A stretch of DNA of 64,000 nucleotides from the NCBI RefSeq assembly GCF_008042035.1, contig NZ_RDBL01000006.1, positions 135,191 to 199,190 of the forward strand. The letters are read 5' to 3'. This stretch comes from Streptomyces sp. col6. GTDB taxonomy: Bacteria > Actinomycetota > Actinomycetes > Streptomycetales > Streptomycetaceae. Made by a program: the position numbers and the translations under genes. The first letter of the stretch is position 1. Every line of letters starts with the position of its first letter. Of this stretch, positions 8,898 through 17,240 are shown one piece after another. The notes beneath the pieces were generated by a model, which was not told the origin of the DNA, searched no databases, and saw nothing but the letters and a program-made list of their open reading frames with translations.

Positions 8898-9560
8898 GTG
8901 GCAGAGGTTCTCGATATCACAGTGGTGGGCCCCTTGCGCGGCGCTTCGGTGCGACCGCTCCGACGGGCCCGTGCAGCCGGCGGCATGCCGGTGATCGCCC
9001 CCATGCCCGCCGCACGCCGGACGGGGCTGCCGACGCAGCGCGAGGGCGCTGAGGAGAGCGTGGCAGCCGGAACCACCGTCGACCATCTCACCGAAACCTA
9101 CCGCGCCCACTACCGTTCGCTGCTGGGCCTCGCGGCCCTGCTGCTGGACGACACGGCGTCCTGCGAGGACGTCGTGCAGGAGGCGTTCATCCGCGTGCAC
9201 TCCGCGCGCAACCGGGTCCGCGAGCCCGAGAAGACCCTCGCGTATCTGCGCCAGACCGTGGTCAACCTGTCCCGCTCCGCGCTCCGCCGCCGCATCCTCG
9301 GGCTGAAGCTGCTCTCGAAGCCGATGCCGGACATGGCGAGCGCGGAGGAGGGCGCGTACGACCAACTGGAGCGGGACGCGCTGATCAAGGCGATGCGCGG
9401 CCTGCAGAGGCGCCAGCGCGAGGTGCTGGTCCTGCGCTACTTCGCGGACATGACCGAGGCTCAGGTCGCCGAGACGCTGGGCATATCCCTGGGCTCGGTC
9501 AAGGCGTACGGGTCCCGCGGCATCGCGGCCCTGCGCGTGGTGATGGAGGCGCAGGTATGA
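8898..9560 (+). CDS. SigE-family ECF RNA polymerase sigma factor
   Basis: Sigma-70 family group 4 factor of 220 residues. A variable N-terminal extension (about 58 residues) precedes region 2 (TYRAHYRSLLGLAALLLDD, then DVVQEAFIRVH, then the TLAYLRQTVVNLSRSALRR DNA-melting part). A linker leads to region 4 (LQRRQREVLVLRYFADMTEAQVAETLGISLGSVKAYGSRG) with its helix-turn-helix. The start is taken at GTG 8898, though an in-frame ATG about 32 codons later (GMPVIAP) is an alternative. The downstream membrane gene overlaps by four bases and is the natural candidate for its regulator or anti-sigma factor. Target promoters are unknown. Confidence 0.92.
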   Translation: MAEVLDITVVGPLRGASVRPLRRARAAGGMPVIAPMPAARRTGLPTQREGAEESVAAGTTVDHLTETYRAHYRSLLGLAALLLDDTASCEDVVQEAFIRVHSARNRVREPEKTLAYLRQTVVNLSRSALRRRILGLKLLSKPMPDMASAEEGAYDQLERDALIKAMRGLQRRQREVLVLRYFADMTEAQVAETLGISLGSVKAYGSRGIAALRVVMEAQV

Positions 9561-10912
9561 GCCGGCGCGGCGATCACCACGATCACGAACACGAACGGGA
9601 CCCGCGGCACGGGGGCCGTAACGGATACCGACGCGGCCCCTCGCGCGGTTTTCCGCTGAACCGGACTGGGAACGGAACTGTGAACCACGGGCCGGAGAGC
9701 GTTCCTTACGCGGGTGGCGACGAGGAACCCGGTGCGCGTCCCGCCGGGGGTCCGGGCGCCGGGGAAGGCGACACGGCGGGCTTCACGACCCCGGCCGATC
9801 TGTTCGGCGACGGGCTCTTCGGCGGAGGGGGCGGCTCCTTCGGCGGCGGTTCGTCCGGCGGAGGCGGGTCCTTCGGTGACGACGGCGACGACGAGGACGC
9901 GCTGCGCCGCATGATGCGCGGTGTCGTGCAGGGACTGGAGCCGAGCGAGGGCAGCCTCGACCGGCTGCAGCGGGCGGTGCCCGCCCGGCGCGCCCGGCGA
10001 CGGCAGGCCTTGGTCGGTGCGGCGGCCGCCGCATTGCTGATCGGCACCGCGGTCCCCGCGTTCGTCCACGTCGCCAACTCGGAAGGTTCGAGCACCGCCA
10101 GCCCCGCCATCGCCGGCCACGGTGAGCAGGCGCAGGGCGGCAACGGCGACGCCGCCGGCGAGGACTCCGGAACCGGGGGCGGCGGCGAGAGCGGCGGCGG
10201 GCACCCGGACGGCGGCCAGGGGCTTCCGCAGGCCACCGCGACCCCGACCGGCAGCGGTGACCAGGGGCCGGCCGGCGACACGACCGGCGCGACCGCCGAC
10301 CCCGCCGTCAGCGCGGAGGGCGTCATGCCCGCGTGCGATCCGGGCCAGCTCGGCGTGAGGTCGGCCAGTACGGGTGCGGCGGGTGCCGACGGCACGGTGT
10401 ACGGGACCTTCCGCATCGCCAACGTGTCCAGCAAGGACTGCGCGGTGAACAGCGGTGGCACCGTGGGCTTCGAGGCGATGGGCGCCGCCGACCCGGCCCG
10501 GATCGTGGTCGTCCGGCACACCGAGGGCGACCCCGCGTCGGGTCTGCCCAGTCCGGCCACCGAGGAGGCCACCGTCCTGCTGAAGCCGGACATGGTCTAC
10601 GAGGTGCAGTTCGCCTGGGTCCCCAAGGACACCTGTCCGACCACCGGCGGCTCTCCCTCCCCGACACCGACGGACGCCGCGGCGGGCGCCGGCAGCGGCG
10701 GCTCCGCCGGGGCGGCGGCGGCCGGCGGGACCGGCGAGAGCGACACGGGTACGGAGGCGCAGTTCGGCACCGCCGACGGGGCCGGCCCGGCACAGGGCAG
10801 CATCTCCGTGCAGCACACCCCGGAGCCGGGTGCGCCGGTCGCCGCGACCAAGATCGACAACGCCTGCGCGGGCACGATCTACCGGACGGGAGTCCTGGAA
10901 CCCTCGTCGTAG
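9557..10912 (+). CDS. Membrane protein coupled to the ECF sigma factor (DUF4232-like exterior)
   Basis: 451-residue single-pass protein. The N-terminal cytoplasmic part (about 150 residues) is highly charged, then Gly/Ser-rich (runs such as GGGGGSFGGGSSGGGGSF). A transmembrane helix follows around residues 153-171 (ALVGAAAAALLIGTAVPAFV), then a long extracellular Gly/Pro/Thr linker and a folded domain near 255-360 with two Cys pairs and IANVSSKDCAVNSGG. The last resembles DUF4232 domains of actinobacterial exported proteins. ATGA overlap with the sigma gene implies coordinated translation. An anti-sigma role is inferred from position and topology only; no ZAS zinc motif is seen. Confidence 0.8.
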   Translation: MSRRGDHHDHEHERDPRHGGRNGYRRGPSRGFPLNRTGNGTVNHGPESVPYAGGDEEPGARPAGGPGAGEGDTAGFTTPADLFGDGLFGGGGGSFGGGSSGGGGSFGDDGDDEDALRRMMRGVVQGLEPSEGSLDRLQRAVPARRARRRQALVGAAAAALLIGTAVPAFVHVANSEGSSTASPAIAGHGEQAQGGNGDAAGEDSGTGGGGESGGGHPDGGQGLPQATATPTGSGDQGPAGDTTGATADPAVSAEGVMPACDPGQLGVRSASTGAAGADGTVYGTFRIANVSSKDCAVNSGGTVGFEAMGAADPARIVVVRHTEGDPASGLPSPATEEATVLLKPDMVYEVQFAWVPKDTCPTTGGSPSPTPTDAAAGAGSGGSAGAAAAGGTGESDTGTEAQFGTADGAGPAQGSISVQHTPEPGAPVAATKIDNACAGTIYRTGVLEPSS

Positions 10913-10994
10913 GGCGGTCGTAGGTGCGCTCGTAGGCGGAGGGGCGTGGGGGCGGAGAGGTCAGAGCGGGGCCGGGTGACGGCCTTCCGGCCGT

Positions 10995-11888
10995 TCACGC
11001 CCCGGAACGGGCCTCCGCCTCGCCCGGCGCCGCGGCCCCCGGCGTCTCCGCCTCGGGGACCAGCCCCAGCTGCACGTCCCGGGCGGCCTCCGCCTCCCGG
11101 CGCAGCAGCCGGAACCACATGAAGACCACGAACGCGGCGAAGACGAACCACTCACCCGTGTAGCCGAGGTTCTGGAAGGCCTTGAGGTCGAGCCCCCCGC
11201 CCACCGGCGCGGCTGCCGGGACCGGACGCAGCGCGGTAGCCGCCCCGGACCGGGCGGCACCATCGGTCGTGTCCGCCGGAGTGCCCGTGGCGCCCGCGGC
11301 CTTCTCGGAGCCGCCCGCGCCGCTCTTCGGAAGCGTCACCCAGGCGTCGTACACGTCGTACGGCACGAGGTTGACGAGTGACGCGGCGCTGATCATGCCC
11401 ACCTGGCCGTCCGGCAGCCCGCCCGTCGCGCCGACCCCGGCGGTGCCCGCGTTCTCCGACGCCTGGAGGTCGCCGGTCACCGTGACCCGGCCGGACGGTG
11501 CGTGCGGCACCCTCGTCTGCCCCGGCTTCCCGGGCAGCCAGCCGCGTACCACCGGCAGAGCCTTGCCGCTGTCGGTCCGCAGCATGTCCAGGACGTAGAA
11601 GCCCTTCCGGTCGTCCAGCTCGCGGCCGGGCACCAGGAAGCGGTCCGCATACCGGCCGGTCGCCGTGGCGGGCCGGCCGGAGGTCTCCGTGTCGACGGGC
11701 AGCAGCTCGTCGAGCGGCCTGGCGGCCCGGGTGCCCGGAGCGGGCTGCTTCTCGGCGGCCTCGTGCGTGTGCACGCGGTCCTCGAAGCGGCCGAGCTGCC
11801 AAGTGCCCATGAACACGCAGAACGGGATGGCCAGCACGACGAAGAGGTTGATCCCCCACCATCGCGGGGTCAGCAGGAACCGGTACAC
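10995..11888 (-). CDS. SURF1-family protein (cytochrome c oxidase assembly)
   Basis: 297 residues. Two transmembrane helices flank an exported domain: one near the N-terminus (WWGINLFVVLAIPFCVFMGTWQLGRFEDR) and one near the C-terminus (YTGEWFVFAAFVVFMWFRLL). SURF1 signatures are GTWQLGR at the first helix and LPVVRGWLPG in the middle. Family members assist haem insertion or assembly of the aa3-type oxidase. An Ala/Gly/Thr-rich insert (about 195-235) is specific to this group. The start is GTG at 11888. It converges on the sigma-operon membrane gene, with 82 bp between. Confidence 0.9.
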   Translation of the reverse strand: MYRFLLTPRWWGINLFVVLAIPFCVFMGTWQLGRFEDRVHTHEAAEKQPAPGTRAARPLDELLPVDTETSGRPATATGRYADRFLVPGRELDDRKGFYVLDMLRTDSGKALPVVRGWLPGKPGQTRVPHAPSGRVTVTGDLQASENAGTAGVGATGGLPDGQVGMISAASLVNLVPYDVYDAWVTLPKSGAGGSEKAAGATGTPADTTDGAARSGAATALRPVPAAAPVGGGLDLKAFQNLGYTGEWFVFAAFVVFMWFRLLRREAEAARDVQLGLVPEAETPGAAAPGEAEARSGA

Positions 11889-11960
11889 CCCTCCACGGTA
11901 CGGTCCCCGCTCCGGCCGGACGGAGCGGGGGCACCCGGAAAGCCGCCCTTTATCCGCCTC

Positions 11961-13847
11961 CTACGCGCCGCCCACCGGTGCCTCCTCACCCGGAGCGACC
12001 GGGTCCCCGGGCCCCGCGGGCGAGACCCCCGCCAGGTGCCGCCGGGCGAAGTCGAGCTCCAGCCGGACCTGCTTGATGCGCTCCTCCACGACGAGCGAGC
12101 CGTGCCCCGCGTCGTACCGGTAGACCTCGTGGACGGCGTCACGGCCCTTCAGCCGGTCCACGTAGTTCTCGACCTGGCGGATCGGGCAGCGCGGGTCGTT
12201 GACGCCGGCCGAGATGTAGACGGGGGCCCGCACGGCCTCGACGTACGTCAGGGGCGAGGACGCCTCGAACCGCTCGGGCACCTCCTCCGGCGTCCCGCCC
12301 AGCAGCGTGCGGTCCATCGCCTTCAGGGCCTCCATCTCGTCGTGGTACGCCGTGACGTAGTCCGCGACGGGGACCGCCGCCAGGCCGAGGGCCCAGTCGC
12401 CGGGCTGCGTACCGAGGCCGAGCAGGGTGAGGTATCCGCCCCAGGAGCCGCCGGCCAGGACCAGCTTCGCCGGGTCCGCGAGGCCGGACTTCACCGCCCA
12501 CTCCCGCACCGCCGCGATGTCCTCCAGCTCGATCAGGCCGACCCGGTGCTTGAGCGCGTCCGTCCAGGCCCGCCCGTATCCGGTCGAGCCGCGGTAGTTG
12601 ACCCGGACGACCGCGTAGCCGTGGTCCACCCAGGCGGCGGGGCCGGCCGCGAAGGCGTCGCTGTCGTGCCAGGTGGGGCCGCCGTGGATCTCGAAGACGG
12701 TCGGGAAGGGCCCCTCGGCGGGGGCCGGCGGACGCTGCACGAGCGCGTGGATCCGGCCGCCCGGCCCCTCCACCCACACGTCCTCGACCGGCACCGACGC
12801 CGGAGCCCTGGCCCCCGGCGGGTCGAGCACCACCGAACCGGTCGTGGAGCGGACGACGGGCGGCTCGGCCGCCGACGACCACAGGTATTCCACCGTCCCG
12901 TCCGGCCGCGCCGTGGCACCCGAGACCGTGCCGGTGGGCGTCTCCACCCGCACCAGGCGGCCGTCGGCCGCGGCGGGCTCGTACCGCCACAGCTCGCTGC
13001 GGGCCTCGAAGCCGTGCTCGACGAGCAGCGCGGAGCCGTCCGGATACCACTCGGCACCCACATCGCCCGGCAGATCGATGGCCAGGTCCGTCTCCGTGCC
13101 CGCCACCGGGTCCCAGATCATCGGCTCCCAGCGCCCGCGCCTCTGGTGGCCGACCAGCAGCCGGGTGTCCCCGTCGACCGGCGCGAAGCCGAGGACCGCG
13201 AGGCCCAGCTCCTTCGTACCGCCCTCGGTGTCGTCCAGCTCCGCGACCGTCGTCCCGTCCGGCCGCACCACGCGCAGCGCGGAGTGCATCGCGTCCCCGT
13301 GCTCGGTGTGCTCCAGGGCGATCAGCGTCCCGTCGTGCGACAGGTCGCCGACCCCGGCCGACTCGCGGTGCCGGTAGATCTCCACGGGGGCCGCGCCCGG
13401 CCGTACGACGTGGACCGTCGTGCCGTCCTCGTCCGTCGAACGGCCGATCACCGCCGTGTTGTCCCGGCCGATCGCCAGCCCGGCCGGGTAGGACGCTTCG
13501 AGGCCGGGCGCCGCCGGCTCGGCCTCCACGTCCGCACCGCCGTGGAACGGCCGGCGCATCCACACCCCGAACTCGTCCCCGTCGGTGTCGTTGAACCACC
13601 ACACGGCCTCGCCGTCCGGAGTCAGCACGCCGTCCGTCGTCCCGTTCGGCCGGTCGGTCACCTGGCGCTGCTCACCGGTCGCCCGGTCCCAGGTGTACAG
13701 CTCGTAGGTGCCGGTCGCGTTGGAGACGAACAACGCGCGGTCCGGCGCGTCCTCCGCCCAGTCGGGCAGCGACACCCTGGGAGCCCGGAAACGCTGCTCC
13801 CACAGGGGGACGGATGCGGTCGTCGACGAACCAGTGGCCTCAGTCAT
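11961..13847 (-). CDS. S9-family prolyl oligopeptidase-like serine peptidase
   Basis: Cytosolic peptidase of 628 residues: an N-terminal beta-propeller with repeated strand-turn units (about 1-370) followed by an alpha/beta-hydrolase domain. The nucleophile Ser is in GGSWGGYLTLLGLG (GxSxGG), the acid in NDPRCPIRQVE and the His in DAGHGSLVVEE. The oxyanion segment is EIHGGPTWHD. There is no signal peptide. The ATG at 13847 gives MTEATGSSTT; upstream in-frame sequence to 13988 lacks coding character. It is divergent from the methyltransferase gene at 13918, 70 bp apart. Its peptide substrate is unknown. Confidence 0.93.
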   Translation of the reverse strand: MTEATGSSTTASVPLWEQRFRAPRVSLPDWAEDAPDRALFVSNATGTYELYTWDRATGEQRQVTDRPNGTTDGVLTPDGEAVWWFNDTDGDEFGVWMRRPFHGGADVEAEPAAPGLEASYPAGLAIGRDNTAVIGRSTDEDGTTVHVVRPGAAPVEIYRHRESAGVGDLSHDGTLIALEHTEHGDAMHSALRVVRPDGTTVAELDDTEGGTKELGLAVLGFAPVDGDTRLLVGHQRRGRWEPMIWDPVAGTETDLAIDLPGDVGAEWYPDGSALLVEHGFEARSELWRYEPAAADGRLVRVETPTGTVSGATARPDGTVEYLWSSAAEPPVVRSTTGSVVLDPPGARAPASVPVEDVWVEGPGGRIHALVQRPPAPAEGPFPTVFEIHGGPTWHDSDAFAAGPAAWVDHGYAVVRVNYRGSTGYGRAWTDALKHRVGLIELEDIAAVREWAVKSGLADPAKLVLAGGSWGGYLTLLGLGTQPGDWALGLAAVPVADYVTAYHDEMEALKAMDRTLLGGTPEEVPERFEASSPLTYVEAVRAPVYISAGVNDPRCPIRQVENYVDRLKGRDAVHEVYRYDAGHGSLVVEERIKQVRLELDFARRHLAGVSPAGPGDPVAPGEEAPVGGA

Positions 13848-13917
13848 GACCCCATTCTGCGCCGGGCGGCCGACAATCCGTTCGCTTCGTCCGCAGCCTG
13901 TGGATAACCTCGCGGAC

Positions 13918-14754
13918 ATGTCCACCGCTCCGATACCGGCCGACTGGCGCGAAGCCAACCGCAGGATGTGGGATGAGCGTGTGCCCATCCACGCCGGCAG
14001 TGACTTCTACGACCTCGACGCCTTCCGTGCTGGGAAGGACGCCCTGCGGCCCTTCGAGCTGGCCGAGGTCGGCGACGTGACCGGCCGGTCGCTGCTGCAC
14101 CTGCAGTGCCATATCGGACTCGACACGCTCTCCTGGGCGCGGCACGGTGCCGCTCAGGTCGTGGGCCTCGACTTCTCCGAACCGGCCGTCGAGACCGCCC
14201 GCACGCTCGCCGAGGACCTGGGGCTCGGCCCCGACCGCGCGGCCTTCGTCGCCGCCGACGTGTACGACGCGGCCCAGGCCGTACCGGACTCCTCGTACGA
14301 CATCGTCTACACGGGCGTCGGTGCGCTGAACTGGCTGCCCGACATCGACCGCTGGGCCGAGACGGCCGCCTCGCTGGTGGCGCCGGGCGGCTTCCTGTAC
14401 CTGGCGGAGTTCCATCCGCTCACGGACTGCCTCGACGACGAGACGGGTTCGCGGATCGTGCACGACTACTTCAGCCGCGAGGCATGGGTGGACGAGACGC
14501 CGGGTACGTACGCGGACTTCGACGCGCCGACCCTCCACAACCGCAGCGTCGAGTGGCAGCACCCGGTGGGCAGTGTGGTGTCCGCGCTGGCCGCCGCGGG
14601 TCTGCGGATCGAGTTCCTGCATGAGCACGACGTCTCGCTCTTCGCGCGTTTCCCGGTCCTGAAACGCGGGGCGGACGACTTCTTCCGCTACCCGCCGGAC
14701 CGGCCGCGTATCCCGTTGATGTACTCGCTCAAGGCGACCCGCCCGTCAGCATGA
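13918..14754 (+). CDS. Class I SAM-dependent methyltransferase
   Basis: 278-residue methyltransferase. Motif I is degenerate but recognisable as LLHLQCHIGLDTLSWARHGA, followed by VGLDFSEPAVETA (motif II acid) and SYDIVYTGVGALNWLPDI (motif III/IV). The substrate is not predictable; relatives are annotated only generically. The ATG at 13918 is used because sequence before it belongs to the divergent promoter region shared with the S9 peptidase. A strong bidirectional terminator follows directly after the stop codon. Confidence 0.9.
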   Translation: MSTAPIPADWREANRRMWDERVPIHAGSDFYDLDAFRAGKDALRPFELAEVGDVTGRSLLHLQCHIGLDTLSWARHGAAQVVGLDFSEPAVETARTLAEDLGLGPDRAAFVAADVYDAAQAVPDSSYDIVYTGVGALNWLPDIDRWAETAASLVAPGGFLYLAEFHPLTDCLDDETGSRIVHDYFSREAWVDETPGTYADFDAPTLHNRSVEWQHPVGSVVSALAAAGLRIEFLHEHDVSLFARFPVLKRGADDFFRYPPDRPRIPLMYSLKATRPSA

Positions 14755-14756
14755 CG

Positions 14757-14803
14757 GAGGGGCCGTACCGCCCCGGCCTCGCGCCGGGGCGGTACGGCCC
14801 CTC
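14757..14803. terminator. Bidirectional terminator hairpin
   Basis: Perfect 21-bp inverted repeat (14757-14777 with 14783-14803) and a five-base loop, ctcgc. It lies between the convergent methyltransferase and lipase genes, so it can end both transcripts. Confidence 0.9.
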
Positions 14804-14821
14804 ATCCGTTGCGCTTGCTCG

Positions 14822-15628
14822 TTACGCCGCAGAGCGGAACGCGGGCAGGTACCCGCCCGACTGGCCCTCCGCCTTCGGGTGGTACGAGTTGGAGACGGGG
14901 ATCGAGACGCTGTGCAGCCACGGATCACCGGAGCAGATCTCGTGCCCGGTGAACTCGTCGGCGACCCCGGAGAAGGTGAACCCGGCGTTCGCCGCCTGCT
15001 TGGCGATGACCCCGTTCAGCACGTCGGACGCGTTGTTGATGGCCGTACGCGCCTTGTCGGACAGGCCGACGACGCAGCTGCCGCCGATCTTGTAGAAGCG
15101 GGGGTAGCCCAGCACCACGACATGGGCCTGCGGGGCCTTGGAGTGGATGGAGGCGTACAGCGAACTCAGCCCCGACGGCAGGGTGTTGTTCATCCTTCCG
15201 ACGGCCGCGTCCACGGCCGAGATGCACGCGGACTCGCCCGACAGCACACAGTCCTGCATGACATCGGCGAACCCGACGTCATTGCCGCCCGCGGTGACGC
15301 TGACCAGCGAGGTGGACGAGCTGAGCGCCCCGAGCTGACCACTGGCCACGGTGCTCGAGGTGGCGCCTGAACAGGCGACGAAGGTGAACGACGACGGCGA
15401 GTTCGCCGCGGCCCAGAGGTAGGGATAGGCCTTGGTGCTGCGCTTGCAGTCACCGCTGTCGGACAGGTAGCTCCCCGCGCCGACGCCGGACGAGTACGAG
15501 TCGCCCAGGGCGACGTACCCGCCGGCGGCGGCCGAGGAGGACGCCGAAGCCGGCTGGGCCAGGCCCAGAGCAGCAGCGGCGGCGAGGAGCAGAGTGGATG
15601 CGGACGCCCAGAATCTCCGTACTGACAT
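14822..15628 (-). CDS. Secreted SGNH/GDSL lipase or esterase
   Basis: 268 residues. A Sec-type signal peptide MSVRRFWASASTLLLAAAAALGLAQPASA (cleavage after about residue 29) is followed by an SGNH hydrolase: block I GDSYSSG with the nucleophile Ser, then CSGATSS, block III GGNDVGF, and block V with catalytic His in SNSYHPKAEGQSGGY. Six cysteines fit three disulfides. Composition and order match the streptomycete extracellular lipase/phospholipase group (S. rimosus GDSL lipase, S. coelicolor homologues). It probably hydrolyses short- to long-chain esters outside the cell. Confidence 0.95.
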   Translation of the reverse strand: MSVRRFWASASTLLLAAAAALGLAQPASASSSAAAGGYVALGDSYSSGVGAGSYLSDSGDCKRSTKAYPYLWAAANSPSSFTFVACSGATSSTVASGQLGALSSSTSLVSVTAGGNDVGFADVMQDCVLSGESACISAVDAAVGRMNNTLPSGLSSLYASIHSKAPQAHVVVLGYPRFYKIGGSCVVGLSDKARTAINNASDVLNGVIAKQAANAGFTFSGVADEFTGHEICSGDPWLHSVSIPVSNSYHPKAEGQSGGYLPAFRSAA

Positions 15629-16269
15629 AGCTGTCAGCCCTCCGAAGTGTGGGGGGTGGGTGGGGGGTTGAGTGAGCGTCCCCTGTTGTAGCAGCTCTCA
15701 GTACCAGTCGGTAATAGCCCTGCGAGAACCCGTCGGAATTGCCCGAATGATCGGTCGGTAGCCGTAGCTCCGCGCGTAGATAAACCTACAACTCCCCCTG
15801 AAATAAAGGTTTTTGCGGCTATCGGCTCATCGCATCGCAGGTGCGTGATTCCGTGGATGAGCGTTCGAAGCCTGTCAACGGTGCCAGTCGGGCCGCCCGG
15901 AGACGGAGGTGCCGCTCATGCTGCGGGTCTGGAACTGCTCCGTGGTTGGCAACGCGCCGCGTGTGGCGCGAGCTTCGGGTCGGGCCGCGATGATGTCTGC
16001 GCGAGCACCCGCGGCAGCGGCGCGAGGCAGCCCTCGCTGCTCCACTGACTGGTCCCCGCCCCGGCGTCGGCTTGGTCCGGGGCCACTTCGCCGAACCCAG
16101 CTTCATGATCACCGCTGGCGGACCGTCCACCCGGGACGTTGCGTGACGTGCCCCCGCTCGCCGCAGCCTCACCCGCCGCCACGTCGAACTCCGGCACATT
16201 CGCCGGGACTGATCGGGGCCTGCGGCAGAGGTCGTGCACCCGGGGGATGCAGAAAGTTCCCGGGAAACA
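15629..16269. other. 640-bp stretch without a convincing gene
   Basis: It lies between the lipase start and the island. The first 200 bp is the lipase promoter side and is comparatively AT-rich around 15780-15820. From 15840 to 16250 several overlapping short frames exist on both strands, none with a start, ribosome-binding site and recognisable product together. A plus-strand frame ending at about 16146 (residues VRGHFAEPSFMITAGG) looks protein-like and may be a remnant. Confidence 0.4.
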
Positions 16270-16309
16270 CTCAAGGGCCTGATCCGATTTCTCGGATCAG
16301 GCCCTTGAG
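16270..16309. terminator. Terminator hairpin beside the displaced tRNA-Pro 3' end
   Basis: 18-bp perfect arms (16270-16287 and 16292-16309) with loop tttc. It directly abuts the 56-bp direct repeat. Its place, just beyond the tRNA 3' end in the tRNA reading direction (minus), suggests it was the native tRNA-Pro terminator before the island inserted. Confidence 0.75.
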
Positions 16310-16365
16310 CTGGTGTTTCACTATCGGGGTGGCGGGATTTGAACCCACGACCTTTTCGTCCCGAA
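16310..16365. repeat. Left attachment-site repeat (displaced 3' end of tRNA-Pro)
   Basis: 56 bp that match 19980-20035 at 53 positions, including 30 identical bases from 16324. From 16324 the sequence is the acceptor, T-arm and anticodon-stem portion of the tRNA-Pro gene (minus strand), but the 5' half is missing, so this is not a functional tRNA. Offset between copies is 3,670 bp, which defines the island length. The arrangement is what integration into a tRNA 3' end leaves behind. Confidence 0.85.
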
Positions 16366-17177
16366 GCAACTCAGGACGCTGGCTGCAGATGGGTTGCCGT
16401 GCTTGTCATCTGCGCTGAAGGTCCGCCGACGTCTTGTGCGTTCGACCGCCCGCGCGACCTTGGCGAGGTGGGTGGCAACGCTCGGCATGGACTTGTCGTA
16501 TTCGCCCGGATCGTTGGCGACGTGCCGAGCCGATCAGTGCGGAACGGCTGAGGTCGAGGCTGGGGCGATCATGAGCTTGGGAGTCAAGGCCTTCCCAGCT
16601 TGTCGAGAGGCCCTGGCAAGCGAAGAACCGGCCTTGAGGAGGGCTACGGACCTTCCCCTGACGCCCGCCATTTATGGTGGCTCACCGCTCTTCCGGGCAC
16701 GGATCGGGCACGGTGTTGAGTGTCGACCTCTTCGAGCCGGATTTACTTCGGTAGTGATCGACCATGACCCCGAATCGCTTTGAGCTTCTTCGGTGATCTC
16801 TCGGTATCTGTGTGCGTCGTCACCACTCGACCGCCCTGTCACACAGCGACGCTTTCCCGTCCGCCGCGTTCGACGTGACGTTCGTTTCAGTAGTGCCGGC
16901 GAAGCTCGCTTCCTTTGCCACTACAGGTTTGCTGGCCCCAGCGAAGGGCCCAAGGAATGGCGCACGCAGATGTTACGGAGCCCTCTAGTCATCCGTGTCA
17001 ATGAACGGAACGATGACAAGGTCATCCTGACCCGCGCCCTTTGTATCTCGACACAGCCCTTGGGAGACACCTGGAGTCGAGGGAATTTATTAGGCTGCGT
17101 GTGCATTCTATCCCGCTGTCGGCCGTCTGAAGCGAGGTAGTCGTACCTCCAGGCATGTATCACACCCCTACAAGGCC
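16366..17177. other. Left part of the island, probably decayed coding sequence
   Basis: No intact gene. On the minus strand, about 16380-16545 translates to a protein-like stretch (containing DPGEYDKSMPSVATHLAKVA and a following Arg-rich segment) closed upstream by a stop; it may be a fragment of a former plasmid or phage gene. The remaining sequence toward 17177 has frequent stops in all frames and falls in GC content. Confidence 0.4.
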
Positions 17178-17181
17178 TTGT

Positions 17182-17235
17182 TTGACTTGACTTACTTGAC
17201 GGATGAAGGATATTATTTTATCTCGATAAGGGGAG
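17182..17235 (+). promoter_or_regulatory. Putative promoter and ribosome-binding site of the methyltransferase
   Basis: TTGACT at 17187-17192 and TATTAT at 17211-17216 are 18 bp apart, a good -35/-10 pair. Further TTGAC copies at 17182 and 17196 form a short reiterated motif that could bind a regulator. AAGGGGAG (17228-17235) precedes the TTG start at 17241 by about 5 bp. Confidence 0.6.
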
Positions 17236-17240
17236 ACTAG

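Noticed and set aside
13899..13907. TGTGGATAA, a perfect reverse DnaA box, between the S9 peptidase and methyltransferase genes
   Set aside because: A single nonamer; no cluster and no dnaA/dnaN/parAB genes, so not an origin.
15819..16274. 151-residue minus-strand frame left of the island
   Set aside because: Ser/Arg-rich composition, no domain and no ribosome-binding site. Not supportable as a gene.
16394..16783. 129-residue plus-strand frame inside the island
   Set aside because: No motif, no ribosome-binding site, and it overlaps the better minus-strand remnant in the other direction.
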